From Sphingomonas piscis (GTDB lineage: Bacteria > Pseudomonadota > Alphaproteobacteria > Sphingomonadales > Sphingomonadaceae), in contig NZ_CP049869.1 in NCBI RefSeq assembly GCF_011300455.1, forward strand, positions 2,569,501 to 2,633,500: 64,000 bases of DNA. Direction: 5' to 3'. The translations under genes were made by a program, and so were the position numbers. The notes beneath the pieces were generated by a model that made no database searches, had not been told where the DNA came from, and was given only the letters and a program-made list of their open reading frames with translations. Below are positions 9,467-20,400 of this stretch, in pieces. Position 1 is the stretch's first letter. The number at the start of each line of letters is the position of its first letter.

Positions 9467-9493
9467 CCCTCACGCGGCGCCCCTTCCGTTCAA

Positions 9494-9522
9494 TTGACTA
9501 AGGCAGGGGTGCTGCCTACATC
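9494..9522 (+). promoter_or_regulatory. Putative sigma-70-type promoter of secA
   Basis: TTGACT (9494-9499) is separated by exactly 17 bases from TACATC (9517-9522), in the 120-base gap between trxA and secA. This would put the transcript start near 9529 and give a leader of about 58 bases. It was found by eye; no other strong pair is seen in this gap. Confidence 0.5.
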
Positions 9523-9586
9523 GCGGCACGCATTCGCCCGCGCGTGCGAGGCATTCCGACGCGCGCCCGGGGTTTAAGGGATTTCC

Positions 9587-12313
9587 ATGTTCGCCGCACT
9601 GGCCAAAAACATCTTCGGGTCGTCCAACGACCGCTACGTCCGCAGCCTTCGCAAATATGTCGACGCGATCAACGGCTTCGAGCCGACGGTCGCGGCTCTG
9701 ACAGATGAGGAACTTCGCGGCCAGACCGACCTGTTTCGTCGTCGTCTGGAAAGCGGCACGAGCCTTGACGACCTCCTGCCGGAGGCGTTCGCTACCGTTC
9801 GTGAAGCTGCAAAGCGTACCCTTGGGCAGCGTCACTACGACGTCCAGCTGATTGGCGGCATTGCCCTCCACCGCGGCGAGATCGCAGAGATGCGGACCGG
9901 CGAGGGCAAGACCCTTGTCGCGACGCTGGCGACCTACCTCAACGCGCTTCCGGGCAAGGGCGTCCACGTCGTCACCGTCAACGATTACCTCGCCCGTCGC
10001 GACGCCGAGTGGATGGGGCAGATCTACCGTTTTCTCGGTCTCACGGTCGGGGTTATCGTCCCGAACCTTTCGGAGCCGCAGCGGCGCGAGGCGTACAACG
10101 CCGACATCACTTACGCGACGAACAACGAACTCGGCTTCGACTATCTGCGCGACAATATGAAGTACAGCCGCGACCAGATGGTGCAGCGGGCGTTCAACCA
10201 CGCGATCGTCGACGAGGTGGATTCAATCCTGATCGACGAAGCGCGCACCCCGCTAATCATCTCGGGCCCAACCGACGATAAGTCGGATCTCTACATTTCG
10301 GTCGACGCGGTCGTGAAGACCTTCGCGGCGTCCGACTATGACAAGGATGAGAAGCAGAAGAGCGTCGTCCTTACTGAGGAGGGAACGGAAAAGGCCGAGC
10401 GAGCCCTGGAGCAGGCCGGCCTGATCGAGGGCGCCAACCTTTACGACATCAACAACACCCAGGTTGTCCATCACCTCAACCAGGCGCTGAAAGCCAATGT
10501 GATGTTCCGCAAGGACATCGATTATATCGTCAAGGACGGGAAGGTCGTCATCATCGACGAATTCACCGGCCGCATGATGGACGGGCGCCGCTGGTCCGAC
10601 GGTCTTCACCAGGCGGTGGAAGCCAAGGAAGGGGTTCAGATCGAGCCCGAGAATCAGACGCTCGCCTCGATCACGTTCCAGAATTACTTCCGCATGTATC
10701 CGAAGCTGTCGGGCATGACGGGCACGGCGCTGACCGAGGCGCCGGAATTCTTCGACATCTACAAGATGAACGTGGTGTCGATTCCCACTCACGTGCCGGT
10801 GAAGCGCGTCGACGAGGACGACCAGTTCTACAAGAACATCACGGACAAATATGCCGCCATCGCCAAGCAGGTGAAGGAAAAGCAGGACGCGGGTCAGCCG
10901 GTTCTGGTCGGCACGGTCTCAATTGAGAAGTCGGAGATGCTGGGCGAGTTCTTCCAGGCCGAAGGCATTCGCCACTCGGTTCTGAACGCCCGCTTCCACG
11001 AGCAGGAAGCGCACATCGTCGCTCAGGCGGGGCGGACGGGGGCGGTGACCATCGCAACCAACATGGCCGGCCGTGGGACCGACATTCAGCTCGGCGGCAA
11101 TCTCGAGTTCCGAATGCTCGACGAGTTCCCCGACCTCGTCGAGGGTACGCCCGAGTATGAAGCGCAGGCCGAGAAGATCCGGGCCGAGATCGCCGATGAG
11201 AAGCAGCGCGTGCTCGACGCCGGCGGTTTGTTCGTGCTCGGGACCGAACGGCACGAAAGCCGCCGCATCGACAATCAGCTCCGTGGGCGCTCCGGTCGCC
11301 AGGGCGACCCGGGCTTGTCGCGCTTCTACCTCAGCCTCGACGACGACCTGCTCCGCATCTTCGGACCGGAGACTTTGTTCGCCCGGATGATGAACAAGAA
11401 TCTGGAGGATGGCGAGGCGATCACGAGCCCGCTCATCTCCAAGGCGATCGAAACCGCGCAAAAGAAGGTCGAAGCCCGCAACTACGACATCCGCAAGCAG
11501 GTCGTGGAATATGACGACGTGATGAACGACCAGCGCAAGGTCATTTACGAGCAGCGCTCCGACATCATGGACTCCGACAGCATCGGTGACGTCATCGCCG
11601 AAATGCGGTCTGACACGGTAGCATCGATCATTGCGGTCCATTGCCCTGAAGGCACCTATCCCGAACAGTGGGACGTAGCGGGCCTGAAAGACAGCCTCGA
11701 TTACGTTCTGGGCCTGCAGCCACCGGTCGACGACTGGTTGCAGGAAGAGGCGATCGACCAGGAATTGGTGACCGAACGCGTTCACCAGCTGGCCGAAGCC
11801 AAAATGGCCGACAAGCTGCAGGACCTCGATCCGGAACGTTGGGCGGAGGCCGAAAAGAATATCCTGCTTCAGACGCTCGACCACCACTGGAAAGAGCATC
11901 TGGCGACGCTCGACGCCCTTCGCGCGGTGATCCACCTGCGCAGTTATGCGCAGAAAAAGCCGATCGACGAATATAAGCACGAGGCGTTTCTGCTGTTTGA
12001 ACGGCTGCTGGTGTCGATCCGTGAAGAAGTGACGCGGATGCTGATGAATGCGCAGGTCCAGCTCCAGCCGGAGCCGTTCGAGTTGCCCGAGTTCGTAACC
12101 CAGCATCTCGACCCGTTCTCGGGTGACGACGATACGGCGGACATCGATCCCGCCACCGGTGCGATCCTGTCGAGCCTGCCCTCATTCGGCATTCCTCAAC
12201 CGGCCATGCCGACCAGTGAGGGTGAGCCGGTGCCCCCGCCCGCTAGCCGCAACGCGCCATGCCCCTGCGGTTCGGGCCGAAAGTATAAGCATTGCCACGG
12301 GCAGATCGCCTGA
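9587..12313 (+). CDS. secA: Preprotein translocase ATPase SecA
   Basis: SecA drives post-translational export of unfolded preproteins through SecYEG. The 908-residue length is normal. Walker [21 protein letters not shown] lies near residue 103, and the DEAD-like [19 protein letters not shown] near residue 210. [17 protein letters not shown] sequence ([18 protein letters not shown]) and [12 protein letters not shown] follow in NBD2. The C-terminus carries the zinc-binding SEC-C motif [14 protein letters not shown], which in other bacteria binds SecB and lipid. A possible promoter lies at 9494-9522. putA follows only 10 bases downstream. Confidence 0.98.
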   Translation: MFAALAKNIFGSSNDRYVRSLRKYVDAINGFEPTVAALTDEELRGQTDLFRRRLESGTSLDDLLPEAFATVREAAKRTLGQRHYDVQLIGGIALHRGEIAEMRTGEGKTLVATLATYLNALPGKGVHVVTVNDYLARRDAEWMGQIYRFLGLTVGVIVPNLSEPQRREAYNADITYATNNELGFDYLRDNMKYSRDQMVQRAFNHAIVDEVDSILIDEARTPLIISGPTDDKSDLYISVDAVVKTFAASDYDKDEKQKSVVLTEEGTEKAERALEQAGLIEGANLYDINNTQVVHHLNQALKANVMFRKDIDYIVKDGKVVIIDEFTGRMMDGRRWSDGLHQAVEAKEGVQIEPENQTLASITFQNYFRMYPKLSGMTGTALTEAPEFFDIYKMNVVSIPTHVPVKRVDEDDQFYKNITDKYAAIAKQVKEKQDAGQPVLVGTVSIEKSEMLGEFFQAEGIRHSVLNARFHEQEAHIVAQAGRTGAVTIATNMAGRGTDIQLGGNLEFRMLDEFPDLVEGTPEYEAQAEKIRAEIADEKQRVLDAGGLFVLGTERHESRRIDNQLRGRSGRQGDPGLSRFYLSLDDDLLRIFGPETLFARMMNKNLEDGEAITSPLISKAIETAQKKVEARNYDIRKQVVEYDDVMNDQRKVIYEQRSDIMDSDSIGDVIAEMRSDTVASIIAVHCPEGTYPEQWDVAGLKDSLDYVLGLQPPVDDWLQEEAIDQELVTERVHQLAEAKMADKLQDLDPERWAEAEKNILLQTLDHHWKEHLATLDALRAVIHLRSYAQKKPIDEYKHEAFLLFERLLVSIREEVTRMLMNAQVQLQPEPFELPEFVTQHLDPFSGDDDTADIDPATGAILSSLPSFGIPQPAMPTSEGEPVPPPASRNAPCPCGSGRKYKHCHGQIA

Positions 12314-12323
12314 GCGGCACGAG

Positions 12324-15300
12324 ATGATGATCGACCGGAGCAACCTTCGGCGCGCATACCGGGAGGACGAAGAACAGGTCACGTCGCGGCGCATCGCCGA
12401 GGCACGCCTGTCGCCCGAAGCCGCCGCCGAAACACGCGCGACAGCCCGTGCTCTTGTACAGGCGGTGCGCGCCCACAAGCCGGCGGGTATCGATGCCTTC
12501 ATGCAGGCTTACGATCTGGGCAGCGAGGAAGGCATCGCCTTGATGTGCCTTGCCGAAGCTCTGCTGCGGATCCCCGACGCGCATACCGCCGACGAACTGA
12601 TCGCCGATAAATTGTCCGGTCCGGATTGGGCGGAGAAGCTTGGCGCTTCCAACTCGGCCTTCGTTAACGCCGCGACTTTCTCGTTGCTGCTGACCGGGCG
12701 GGTGCTTGAGGGCGCCAACGATCGCAGTGACAATTGGCGGGCGGTGCTTGGCCGGGCGGTCGGGCGTCTGGGCGAACCGGTGGTCCGTACCGCCGTAAGC
12801 CAGGCGATGCGTATTCTCGGGCGGCAGTTCGTGTTCGGCCGTACCATCGACGAGGGGCTGCGCCGGGCGGCACCGGAGCGGGCGCAGGGCATCAGCCACA
12901 GCTTCGACATGCTAGGCGAGGCTGCGCGCACCCATGCCGACGCCGCGCGCTATGCCAAGGCATATCACGATGCGCTGGACCGGATCGTGGAGGAAGCCGA
13001 CGGCGGGTTCGTCCGCTCGCCCGGGATTTCGGTCAAGCTGTCCGCACTTCATCCGCGGTACGAGTGGAGCCATGCCGAGGAAGCGAAAGCGGCGATCCTG
13101 CCCGTGCTTCGGGACCTCGCTGCAAAGGCTTCCGCTGCGGACGTCCATCTGACTGTGGACGCCGAGGAAGCCGACCGGCTCGAATTGTCGCTGGACATCA
13201 TCGAAGCCATTGCCGGAGAGGATAGGCTGTTCGCGAATGGCTGGTCCGGCTTCGGGCTTGCGGTGCAGGCCTACCAGAAGCGCGCCGCGCCACTTTGTGA
13301 CTGGGTTGCGGCGCTCGCCCGCAAGCACAAGCGGAGGTTGATGGTTCGGCTGGTCAAGGGCGCTTACTGGGACACGGAAATCAAGGCCGCGCAGGTTGCA
13401 GGACTAGCCGATTATCCGGTGTTCACACGCAAGGTGGGTACCGACGTGTCCTACATGGCCTGTGCGCGGACGTTGCTTCAGGCGGATGATGCAATCTACC
13501 CCGCCTTCGCTACCCACAATGCCGAGACGATCGCCGCCGTGAAAACCTTGGCCGCTGGTCGCTCCTTCGAGTTCCAGCGGCTGCACGGCATGGGTGAAGG
13601 GCTTTACGATGAACTGGCGCGGCTGGAGGCGGCGATCGGCGATAAGCGCACGCCGGTGCGCATCTATGCGCCCGTCGGCAGCCACAAGGATCTGCTCGCT
13701 TATCTCGTTCGGCGGTTGCTGGAGAATGGCGCCAACAGCAGTTTTGTGAACCGCGTTGCCGACGATCAGATTTCTCTCGATGACCTTGTGAAAGATCCGG
13801 TTGCTGAGCTGGAGCGGCTCAGCCCTAGGCGCAATCCCGCCATCCCGCTGCCCCGCGACATCTTCGGTTCCGCACGGCGCAACAGCGTCGGGGTGGACCT
13901 TTCCGATCCACTTGTGCGCGACCCGCTGCTGGAGCGTCTCGGCGCACTGGAAAGCCGAACCTGGTCGCAAGGCAATCACCCGGTTGCCAGCCCGCAGAAC
14001 CGCGGCGCTGTCGTCGGCAGTATTCAGGAAGCAACTGGGGACGCCGTGGATCGCATGGTTCGCGCCGCCCACGCCGCGCAACCGGAGTGGGACTCGCTTG
14101 GCGGCGAGGCTCGCGCACGCCTGCTTGATCGAACCGCCGACCTCTTCGAGGAGCATCGCGAGCAGTTCTTCTCCCTTTGCATCCGCGAGGGCGGCAAGAC
14201 CTTACCCGACGCAGTGCTGGAAGTGCGTGAGGCTGTCGACTTCCTGCGTTTCTACGCTTCCGAGGCCCGGTCCAAATTCACCCGAGCACTTCCGCTTCCG
14301 GGCCCGACGGGTGAGCAGAACGAGCTTCGAATGCACGGGCGCGGTGCATTTGTCTGCATCTCGCCCTGGAATTTCCCGCTGGCGATCTTCACCGGGCCGG
14401 TCGCGGCCGCCCTCGCGGCCGGCAACAGTGTCATCGCCAAGCCAGCCGAGCAGACGCCGCTGATTGGCGACCTCGCGATAAAGTTGATGCACGAGGCGGG
14501 AGTTCCGCAGGATGTGGTGCAACTCGCATTTGGCGATGGTAGCGTTGGTGCCGCCTTGACCGCGCATCCGTTGATCGCCGGTGTGGCTTTCACCGGCTCG
14601 ACCGAGGTGTCGCGCCTCATCAACCGGAGCTTGGCGGAACGCGACGGGCCGATCGTGCCGTTCATCGCAGAAACCGGTGGGCAGAACGCCATGATCGTCG
14701 ACAGCTCTGCGCTTCCGGAGCAGGTCACTCGCGACGTCGTCTCCTCCGCCTTTCAGAGCGCTGGCCAGCGCTGCTCAGCACTTCGGGTCCTGTTCGTGCA
14801 GGAGGATGTGGCGGACACCATCATAGACATGATCGCCGGAGCCATGAAGGCCCTCACGATCGGCGATCCGGCCGATCTCCGCACCGACGTGGGACCCGTC
14901 ATCGACGAAGAGGCGAAGCAGGCGCTCGAGGAGCATCTCGACTGGCTTGACGCTAATGCCAAGCGCCTCTGCCGGCTGGAGCTTCCACAGGCAACCGCCG
15001 ACGCCTGCTTCGTTGCGCCGGCCATGTACGAGATCAGCTCGCTGAAGCAGCTTAACCGCGAGAACTTCGGACCGATCCTGCACGTCGTGCGATTCAAGGC
15101 CGATGCGCTGGCCCAGGTGATCGATGACATCAACGCGACTGGGTACGGGCTGACGCTGGGTCTTCAGAGTCGGATCGACACCACCCGTGATTTCGTCGAG
15201 CAGCGCGCGCGGGTGGGCAACTTCTACGTCAATCGCAACCAGATCGGCGCCGTGGTCGAAAGCCAGCCGTTCGGGGGTGAAGGCCTATCCGGCACCGGCC

Positions 15301-15413
15301 CGAAGGCAGGTGGCCCACATTATGTCGCCCGCTTCGCGACTGAGCGGGTCACCTGCATCGACACGACGGCGGCCGGCGGAAATGCCAGCCTGATGGCGGC
15401 AATCGAGGGCTGA
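12324..15413 (+). CDS. putA: Bifunctional proline dehydrogenase / P5C dehydrogenase PutA (short form)
   Basis: PutA oxidises proline to glutamate, using FAD in the N-terminal PRODH barrel and NAD in the C-terminal aldehyde dehydrogenase. PRODH marks are RLMVRLVKGAYWDTEIK and PVGSHKDLLAYLVRRLLENG. P5CDH marks are FTGSTEVSRLI, the general-base ETGGQNAMIVDSSALPEQ and the catalytic cysteine in SAGQRCSALRVLFVQ. The protein has ~1029 residues, and its N-terminus (MMIDRSNLRRAYREDEEQ) has no ribbon-helix-helix domain. It is therefore the minimal, non-DNA-binding type known from Bradyrhizobium. Tandem ATGs at 12324/12327 follow the secA stop closely. Confidence 0.96.
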   Translation: MMIDRSNLRRAYREDEEQVTSRRIAEARLSPEAAAETRATARALVQAVRAHKPAGIDAFMQAYDLGSEEGIALMCLAEALLRIPDAHTADELIADKLSGPDWAEKLGASNSAFVNAATFSLLLTGRVLEGANDRSDNWRAVLGRAVGRLGEPVVRTAVSQAMRILGRQFVFGRTIDEGLRRAAPERAQGISHSFDMLGEAARTHADAARYAKAYHDALDRIVEEADGGFVRSPGISVKLSALHPRYEWSHAEEAKAAILPVLRDLAAKASAADVHLTVDAEEADRLELSLDIIEAIAGEDRLFANGWSGFGLAVQAYQKRAAPLCDWVAALARKHKRRLMVRLVKGAYWDTEIKAAQVAGLADYPVFTRKVGTDVSYMACARTLLQADDAIYPAFATHNAETIAAVKTLAAGRSFEFQRLHGMGEGLYDELARLEAAIGDKRTPVRIYAPVGSHKDLLAYLVRRLLENGANSSFVNRVADDQISLDDLVKDPVAELERLSPRRNPAIPLPRDIFGSARRNSVGVDLSDPLVRDPLLERLGALESRTWSQGNHPVASPQNRGAVVGSIQEATGDAVDRMVRAAHAAQPEWDSLGGEARARLLDRTADLFEEHREQFFSLCIREGGKTLPDAVLEVREAVDFLRFYASEARSKFTRALPLPGPTGEQNELRMHGRGAFVCISPWNFPLAIFTGPVAAALAAGNSVIAKPAEQTPLIGDLAIKLMHEAGVPQDVVQLAFGDGSVGAALTAHPLIAGVAFTGSTEVSRLINRSLAERDGPIVPFIAETGGQNAMIVDSSALPEQVTRDVVSSAFQSAGQRCSALRVLFVQEDVADTIIDMIAGAMKALTIGDPADLRTDVGPVIDEEAKQALEEHLDWLDANAKRLCRLELPQATADACFVAPAMYEISSLKQLNRENFGPILHVVRFKADALAQVIDDINATGYGLTLGLQSRIDTTRDFVEQRARVGNFYVNRNQIGAVVESQPFGGEGLSGTGPKAGGPHYVARFATERVTCIDTTAAGGNASLMAAIEG

Positions 15414-15414
15414 T

Positions 15415-15431
15415 CGTCCCGCTTCGGGACG
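15415..15431 (+). terminator. Hairpin just after putA
   Basis: CGTCCCG-CTT-CGGGACG forms a perfect 7-bp stem with a 3-base loop, starting 2 bases after the putA stop. There is no T-run after it, so intrinsic termination is only a suggestion; it may instead protect the 3' end. No protein gene is seen in the gap around it (15414-15706); the only other feature there is the tRNA-Asn gene. Confidence 0.4.
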
Positions 15432-15575
15432 AAGCGCCGAACCGACGCTGGAGCATGACGCAAGGCTGTGGTCGGTAAAGGCGCGGGGTGGTCTTTAGCG
15501 ATACACGAACGCACCTCGCCGGGGCGGCTGAGCGCAAGCTCGGCCGCTTCGTTCGTTCCGGTGCATTCTAGATAC

Positions 15576-15650
15576 TGGCTCCCCGAGTTGGATTCGAACC
15601 AACGACCAAGTGATTAACAGTCACCTACTCTACCGCTGAGCTATCGGGGA
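15576..15650 (-). tRNA. tRNA-Asn (anticodon GTT), CCA encoded
   Basis: Read on the minus strand, the gene begins TCCCCGA and ends TCGGGGA-G-CCA, giving a perfect 7-bp acceptor stem. The D-arm is GCTCAGCGGTAGAGT-like. The anticodon loop CTGTTAA gives anticodon GTT, decoding AAC/AAU. The T-arm holds the standard GTTCGAATCC. The discriminator is G and the 3' CCA is in the DNA (15576-15578). The gene stands alone between putA and nadK. Confidence 0.96.
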
Positions 15651-15706
15651 GCGGTCCTCATCGGACGAACGCGCCTATGACAAAGGGCGCTGCAATTCGC
15701 AAGCCT

Positions 15707-16501
15707 CTAAGTCGCGAACTGCTCCATCGCGATCCGCTCATCGAGGGCATGGTCGGGATCGAACAACAAGGTCAGCGCCCGGCTGCGGTCGAGACGAACG
15801 TTGACCTCGGCGACGTCGCGCACCTCATATTGGTCGGCAACGGCCGACACTGGCCTGTTCTCGCCCTCTAGTACCCGGAAGCGGATCTCCGTGTCGTCGG
15901 GCAGGATCGCGCCGTTCCAGCGCCGCGGGCGGAATGGGCTGATCGGGGTTAGGGCCAGCATCTTGGCGGCCAGCGGAAGAATCGGGCCACGCGCCGACAG
16001 GTTGTAGGCGGTCGAGCCGGCCGGCGTTGCGACCAGCACGCCGTCGCAGGCTAATTCCGGCAGCACCACGCGGCCGTTCACCGAGATCTCGATCTTCGCT
16101 GTCTGCCGAGTCTCACGGAGCAGCGAAACTTCGTTGATGGCCGCATGGGTGAAGCTGCTGCCGCTCACCGTCGTTGCACGCATCTCCAGCGGAGCGACAC
16201 GGACGGGTTTGGCGGCAGCGATCCGGGCGATGAAATCTTCGGTCCGCCATTCATTCATCAGGAAACCTACCGTGCCCTTGTTCATCCCGAATACGGGCCG
16301 GCTGACACCGCCTTCGAGCATGGCGTGAAGGGTCTGCAGCATGAAGCCGTCACCGCCAAGGGCGACGATCGTGTCCGTGTCTTCGTCGCCGGCCCATTCG
16401 TAAAGCTCGCGAAGCTCCCGCTCCGCCGCCTTGGCCGCCTGCGTGTGCGAGGAAAGGAGCCCAATGCGGGCTCGCCTGATTGCCCCGCGATCCGTGTCCA
16501 T
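15707..16501 (-). CDS. nadK: NAD kinase
   Basis: This enzyme phosphorylates NAD to NADP in the cytoplasm. The 264-residue protein has the hallmark GGDGFMLQTLH near residue 49, NKGTVGFLMNEW, a central NE in AAINEVSLLR, and the conserved TPAGSTAYNLSARGPILP near residue 158. The ATG at 16501 is preceded on its strand by CAGGAG about 10 bases upstream. It is divergent from the EAL-domain gene across a 130-base gap. Confidence 0.96.
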   Translation of the reverse strand: MDTDRGAIRRARIGLLSSHTQAAKAAERELRELYEWAGDEDTDTIVALGGDGFMLQTLHAMLEGGVSRPVFGMNKGTVGFLMNEWRTEDFIARIAAAKPVRVAPLEMRATTVSGSSFTHAAINEVSLLRETRQTAKIEISVNGRVVLPELACDGVLVATPAGSTAYNLSARGPILPLAAKMLALTPISPFRPRRWNGAILPDDTEIRFRVLEGENRPVSAVADQYEVRDVAEVNVRLDRSRALTLLFDPDHALDERIAMEQFAT

Positions 16502-16631
16502 GCTGGCCTGCGCTCCTGAGGCAAGTTCGGGACGGCTTCATAGAGCGACAGCGAGGCGGCGTCACTGTCCCGTTTCGAGCCGCCCCGAATTGGAGGGTTT
16601 CGCCACGCCGAAGTCTCGCCGTAGCTGCGCC

Positions 16632-17438
16632 ATGACCAAGATTACCGAAGCCCTTCGTTGGGGCAAACGCATCTCCGATCAACCGTCCGGAGCGCTTCGG
16701 CGCGACCTCTTGCTCGAAGAGGTCATCGCGCGACAGGGCGTGCAGGTCCACTATCAACCGCAGGTCGCGCTTGCGGACGGCACCATCAAGAGCGTCGAGG
16801 CACTTGCCCGCTGGGGCGTTGAGCCCAGCGCCGACCGGTTGTTCGCACGAGCGCATGCGAGCGGTCTGACCGAGCGCCTGTCGCGCCTGATGCAGCGCAA
16901 GGCACTTCGCGCCGCAGCGACTTGGGAGGGCCCGCTCAAGGGACTTGGGCTCTCCATCAACCTCCTGCCACAGGACATTTGCCGCCCCGGCTATGAGCAG
17001 TGGCTGATGGACGAGATGGAGGAGGCTGGGGTCAATCCGCGACGGGTAACGCTGGAGCTGACCGAGAGTGCGCTGCTCGACGATCACCAGCTGGTCGCCG
17101 GCAAGCTCGCTGCATTGCGCGAAGTGGGAGTTCGAATCGCAGTCGATGATTTCGGAACGGGCTATGCATCGCTTGCGTACCTCATCCGGCTACCGCTCGA
17201 TGTCGTGAAGATCGACCGTGTCCTCGTGTCGAACATTGTTCATGGCGAGCGCGACCAGATCGTCATGAAGGCGATGATCCGCCTTGCGCACGACCTTGGC
17301 CTGCAGGTGCTGGTCGAGGGCGTCGAGGACGAAGCGCAGCTGCACCTTCTCGCCGAATGGGGCTGCGACCATTACCAGGGCTTTCTCGCCGCGGGCGCGC
17401 TCGACGAGTACGAGCTGCGCGGTTTCCTCGCGAACTAG
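16632..17438 (+). CDS. EAL-domain cyclic-di-GMP phosphodiesterase
   Basis: This is a 268-residue, nearly stand-alone EAL domain, predicted to hydrolyse c-di-GMP to pGpG. The signature is SVEALARWG near residue 55; NLLPQDI, ELTESALL, the metal-binding DDFGTGYASLAYL, VKIDRVLV, VEGVEDEAQL and YQGFLAAG follow in the normal order. All the acidic, lysine and glutamine positions I can match are present, so it is probably active. No PAS, GGDEF or membrane segment is present, so its input signal is unclear. ATG 16632 is chosen as the first ATG before the conserved fold. Its stop overlaps the convergent mfd stop. Confidence 0.9.
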   Translation: MTKITEALRWGKRISDQPSGALRRDLLLEEVIARQGVQVHYQPQVALADGTIKSVEALARWGVEPSADRLFARAHASGLTERLSRLMQRKALRAAATWEGPLKGLGLSINLLPQDICRPGYEQWLMDEMEEAGVNPRRVTLELTESALLDDHQLVAGKLAALREVGVRIAVDDFGTGYASLAYLIRLPLDVVKIDRVLVSNIVHGERDQIVMKAMIRLAHDLGLQVLVEGVEDEAQLHLLAEWGCDHYQGFLAAGALDEYELRGFLAN

Positions 17439-20400
17439 GCCGCTTTCTTTGCCGCCTCGCCGGCGAGTGCGACCCGGGACAGGCCGCGCGCCAGCTGAAG
17501 CGCGCCGTTAAGCCGCGCATCCGGCGAGTCCCAATCGCGTGCCACGACCATCTTGCTGTCGGGCCGGAGCTTGGCCGTGCCCTTCAGCCGGTCGACGTAC
17601 GCCAGCAGGCCAGGCAAGTCCGGGAAGCCGCTGTCGGCGAAGCTGACGACTGCGCCCTTTGGGCCGACGTCGAGCTTGGCAACGCAAGCCTGGCGGCAAT
17701 GGAGCTTGGTCTCGACGATTTTGAGGAGGTTGCCGGTTTCCTCCGGCAGCGCGCCGAAGCGGTCGATCATCTCGGCTGCGAACTCGTCCACCGCTTGGCG
17801 GTCCTCCAGCTCGCCGAGGCGGCGGTAGAGGCCCATCCGCAAATCGAGGTCGGGGACATACGTCTCTGGAATGAGGATCGGTGCGTCTACGCTGATCTGC
17901 GGTGAAAAATCCTCCTGCCGCGCCGAACCGCCGGCTTTCACCTCGACGATCGCATCCTCCAGCATCGACTGGTAAAGTTCGAATCCAACCTCCTTGATGT
18001 GGCCCGACTGCTCGTCGCCGAGCAGGTTGCCGGCGCCGCGAATGTCGAGATCGTGGCTGGCGAGCTGGAATCCCGCGCCGAGGCTGTCGAGGTTGGCAAG
18101 CACCTGCAGGCGCTTCTCCGCCGTTTCCGTAATCTGCCGGTCCGCGGCCGTTGTCATGTAGGCGTAGGCGCGCGTCTTCGATCGACCGACGCGTCCGCGG
18201 AGCTGGTAGAGCTGGGCAAGCCCGAAGCGATCGGCGCGGTGGATAATGAGCGTGTTGGCACTCGGAATGTCCAGGCCGCTCTCGACAATGGTGGTCGACA
18301 GCAGCACGTCATACTTGCGGTCGTAGAAGGCGCTCATGCGCTCCTCCACCTCGGTTGCGCTCATCTGGCCGTGGGCGGCGACCGCCTTCACCTCCGGCAC
18401 TTCCTCGCGCAGCCACTCCTCGATGTCGGGCAAGTCGGCGACGCGCGGAACGACGAAGAAGCTCTGTCCGCCGCGATAATGTTCGCGCAGCAGCGCTTCG
18501 CGGACCACCACCGGATCCCACGGGGTCACGTAGGTGCGCACCGCTAGCCGGTCGACTGGCGGGGTCTGGATGACGCTGAGCTCGCGAAGGCCGGACATGG
18601 CCATCTGCAGCGTGCGTGGGATCGGGGTGGCGGTAAGGGTGAGGACGTGGACGTCTGCCTTCAGCGCCTTCAGCTTTTCCTTGTGAGTGACTCCGAAGCG
18701 CTGCTCCTCATCGACGATGACGAGGCCCAACCGCTTGAACTCGAGTCCCTTGGCAAGAAGTGCGTGGGTACCGATGACTATGTCGACGCTTCCGTCCGCC
18801 AGGCCTTCCTTGGTCTTCTTGGACTCCGTTGGCGTCACCAGCCGTGACAGGCGGCCGATGTTCATCGGAAAGCCGCGAAAGCGTTCGACAAAGTTGGTGT
18901 AATGCTGGCGGGCGAGCAGGGTCGTCGGCGCGATCATCGCCACCTGCTTGCCCGACATCGCCATGACGAAGGCGGCCCGGAGCGCGACCTCCGTCTTCCC
19001 GAAGCCGACGTCGCCGCAGACCAGACGGTCCATCGGCTTGCCAGCTTCCAGGTCCGCGAGCACGTCCTCGATCGCGCGTTCCTGGTCGTCCGTCTCCTCA
19101 TAAGGGAAGCCATTGACGAACTGCGGATAGGCTGAGTCGCGCTCGGCCGCGGGGGCGGGGCGGGTAGCACGCAGGGCCGCGGTCTTGATGAGCTCGCCCG
19201 CAATCTCGCGGATCCGCTCCTTCATCTTCGACTTGCGGCGCTGCCAGGCCTCGCCGCCGAGCCGGTCGAGCGCCACGCCCTCGCTCTCGCTGCCGTAGCG
19301 GGTCAGAAGCTCGATGTTCTCGACCGGAACATAGAGCTTGTTGCCGCCCGCATATTCGAGCGCGACGCAGTCGTGCGGCACTTTGCTAACGGGGATCTGG
19401 GTCAGCCCCTCGTAGCGGCCGATTCCGTGGTCGGCATGGACGACGAGGTCGCCCGGGGTGAGCGTCGCCAGCTCCTGAAGGAAGGCGGCGGCACCCTTGC
19501 GCTTCTTGCGGCGGCGGACGAGCCGGTCGCCGAGCATGTCCTGCTCGGTCAGCACCGCCACATCCGGCGTGGTGAAACCATGCTCCAGCGGCAGGACGAT
19601 CAGCGCCGTGCCGGTCTTAGTGCCCAGCGCCTCCTGCCACCCGTCGACGGGCTTCAGCGACTTGACGTCATGGTCGTCGAGAAGCCCCGCAAGCCGCTCG
19701 CGCGCGCCGCGGGTGTAGCTGGCCAGCACGACCTTGCGTCCATCCTTGCGGAGCTTGGCGATGTGCTTGGCGACGGCTTCGTAGACGTTCGCCTGCTGGG
19801 CGCGCTCCGGTCCGAAGTCGCGGGCGGGCTGGACGTCGAACGCGATGCTCCGCTCGGACTCCGGCTCGGGAAAGGGGGAGGCGAGATGGATGCGGCGCTC
19901 CGCGGCCTCGCCAGTCCACTCGTCCGTGGAAAGGTAGAGTGCCGACGGCTTGAGAGGCCGATAACTGCCCGCGTCGCTGGTCATCGCGCGAGTACGATTA
20001 TCGAAATAGTCCTGGATCGACTCGCGGCGCGCCTTCAGCGCCCCGTCAGCGCCGCCGTCGCGGACGATGATGTCCTTGTCGCCCAGATGCTCGAAGAAGG
20101 TCGAGAGCTTGTCCTCGAGCAGTGGCAGCCAATGCTCCATGCCGGCCATGCGCCGGCCTTCGGACAATGACTGATACAGCGGATCCTCGGTTGCCTGCGC
20201 GCCGAACGTCTCGCGATAGCGGGAGCGGAAGCGCTTGATGCTCGCCTCGTCCAACAGGGCTTCGGACGCGGGCATCAGGGTGAAGGCCTGGGCGCGGTCG
20301 GTCGAGCGCTGATCCGACGGATCGAAGCGGCGCAGGCTCTCTACCTCGTCCCCGAAGAAATCCAGGCGCAGGGCATCGGACTCACCGGCGGGGAAAAGGT

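Noticed and set aside
16145..16519. 124-codon plus-strand frame opposite nadK
   Set aside because: Entirely inside nadK, with no motif or ribosome site.
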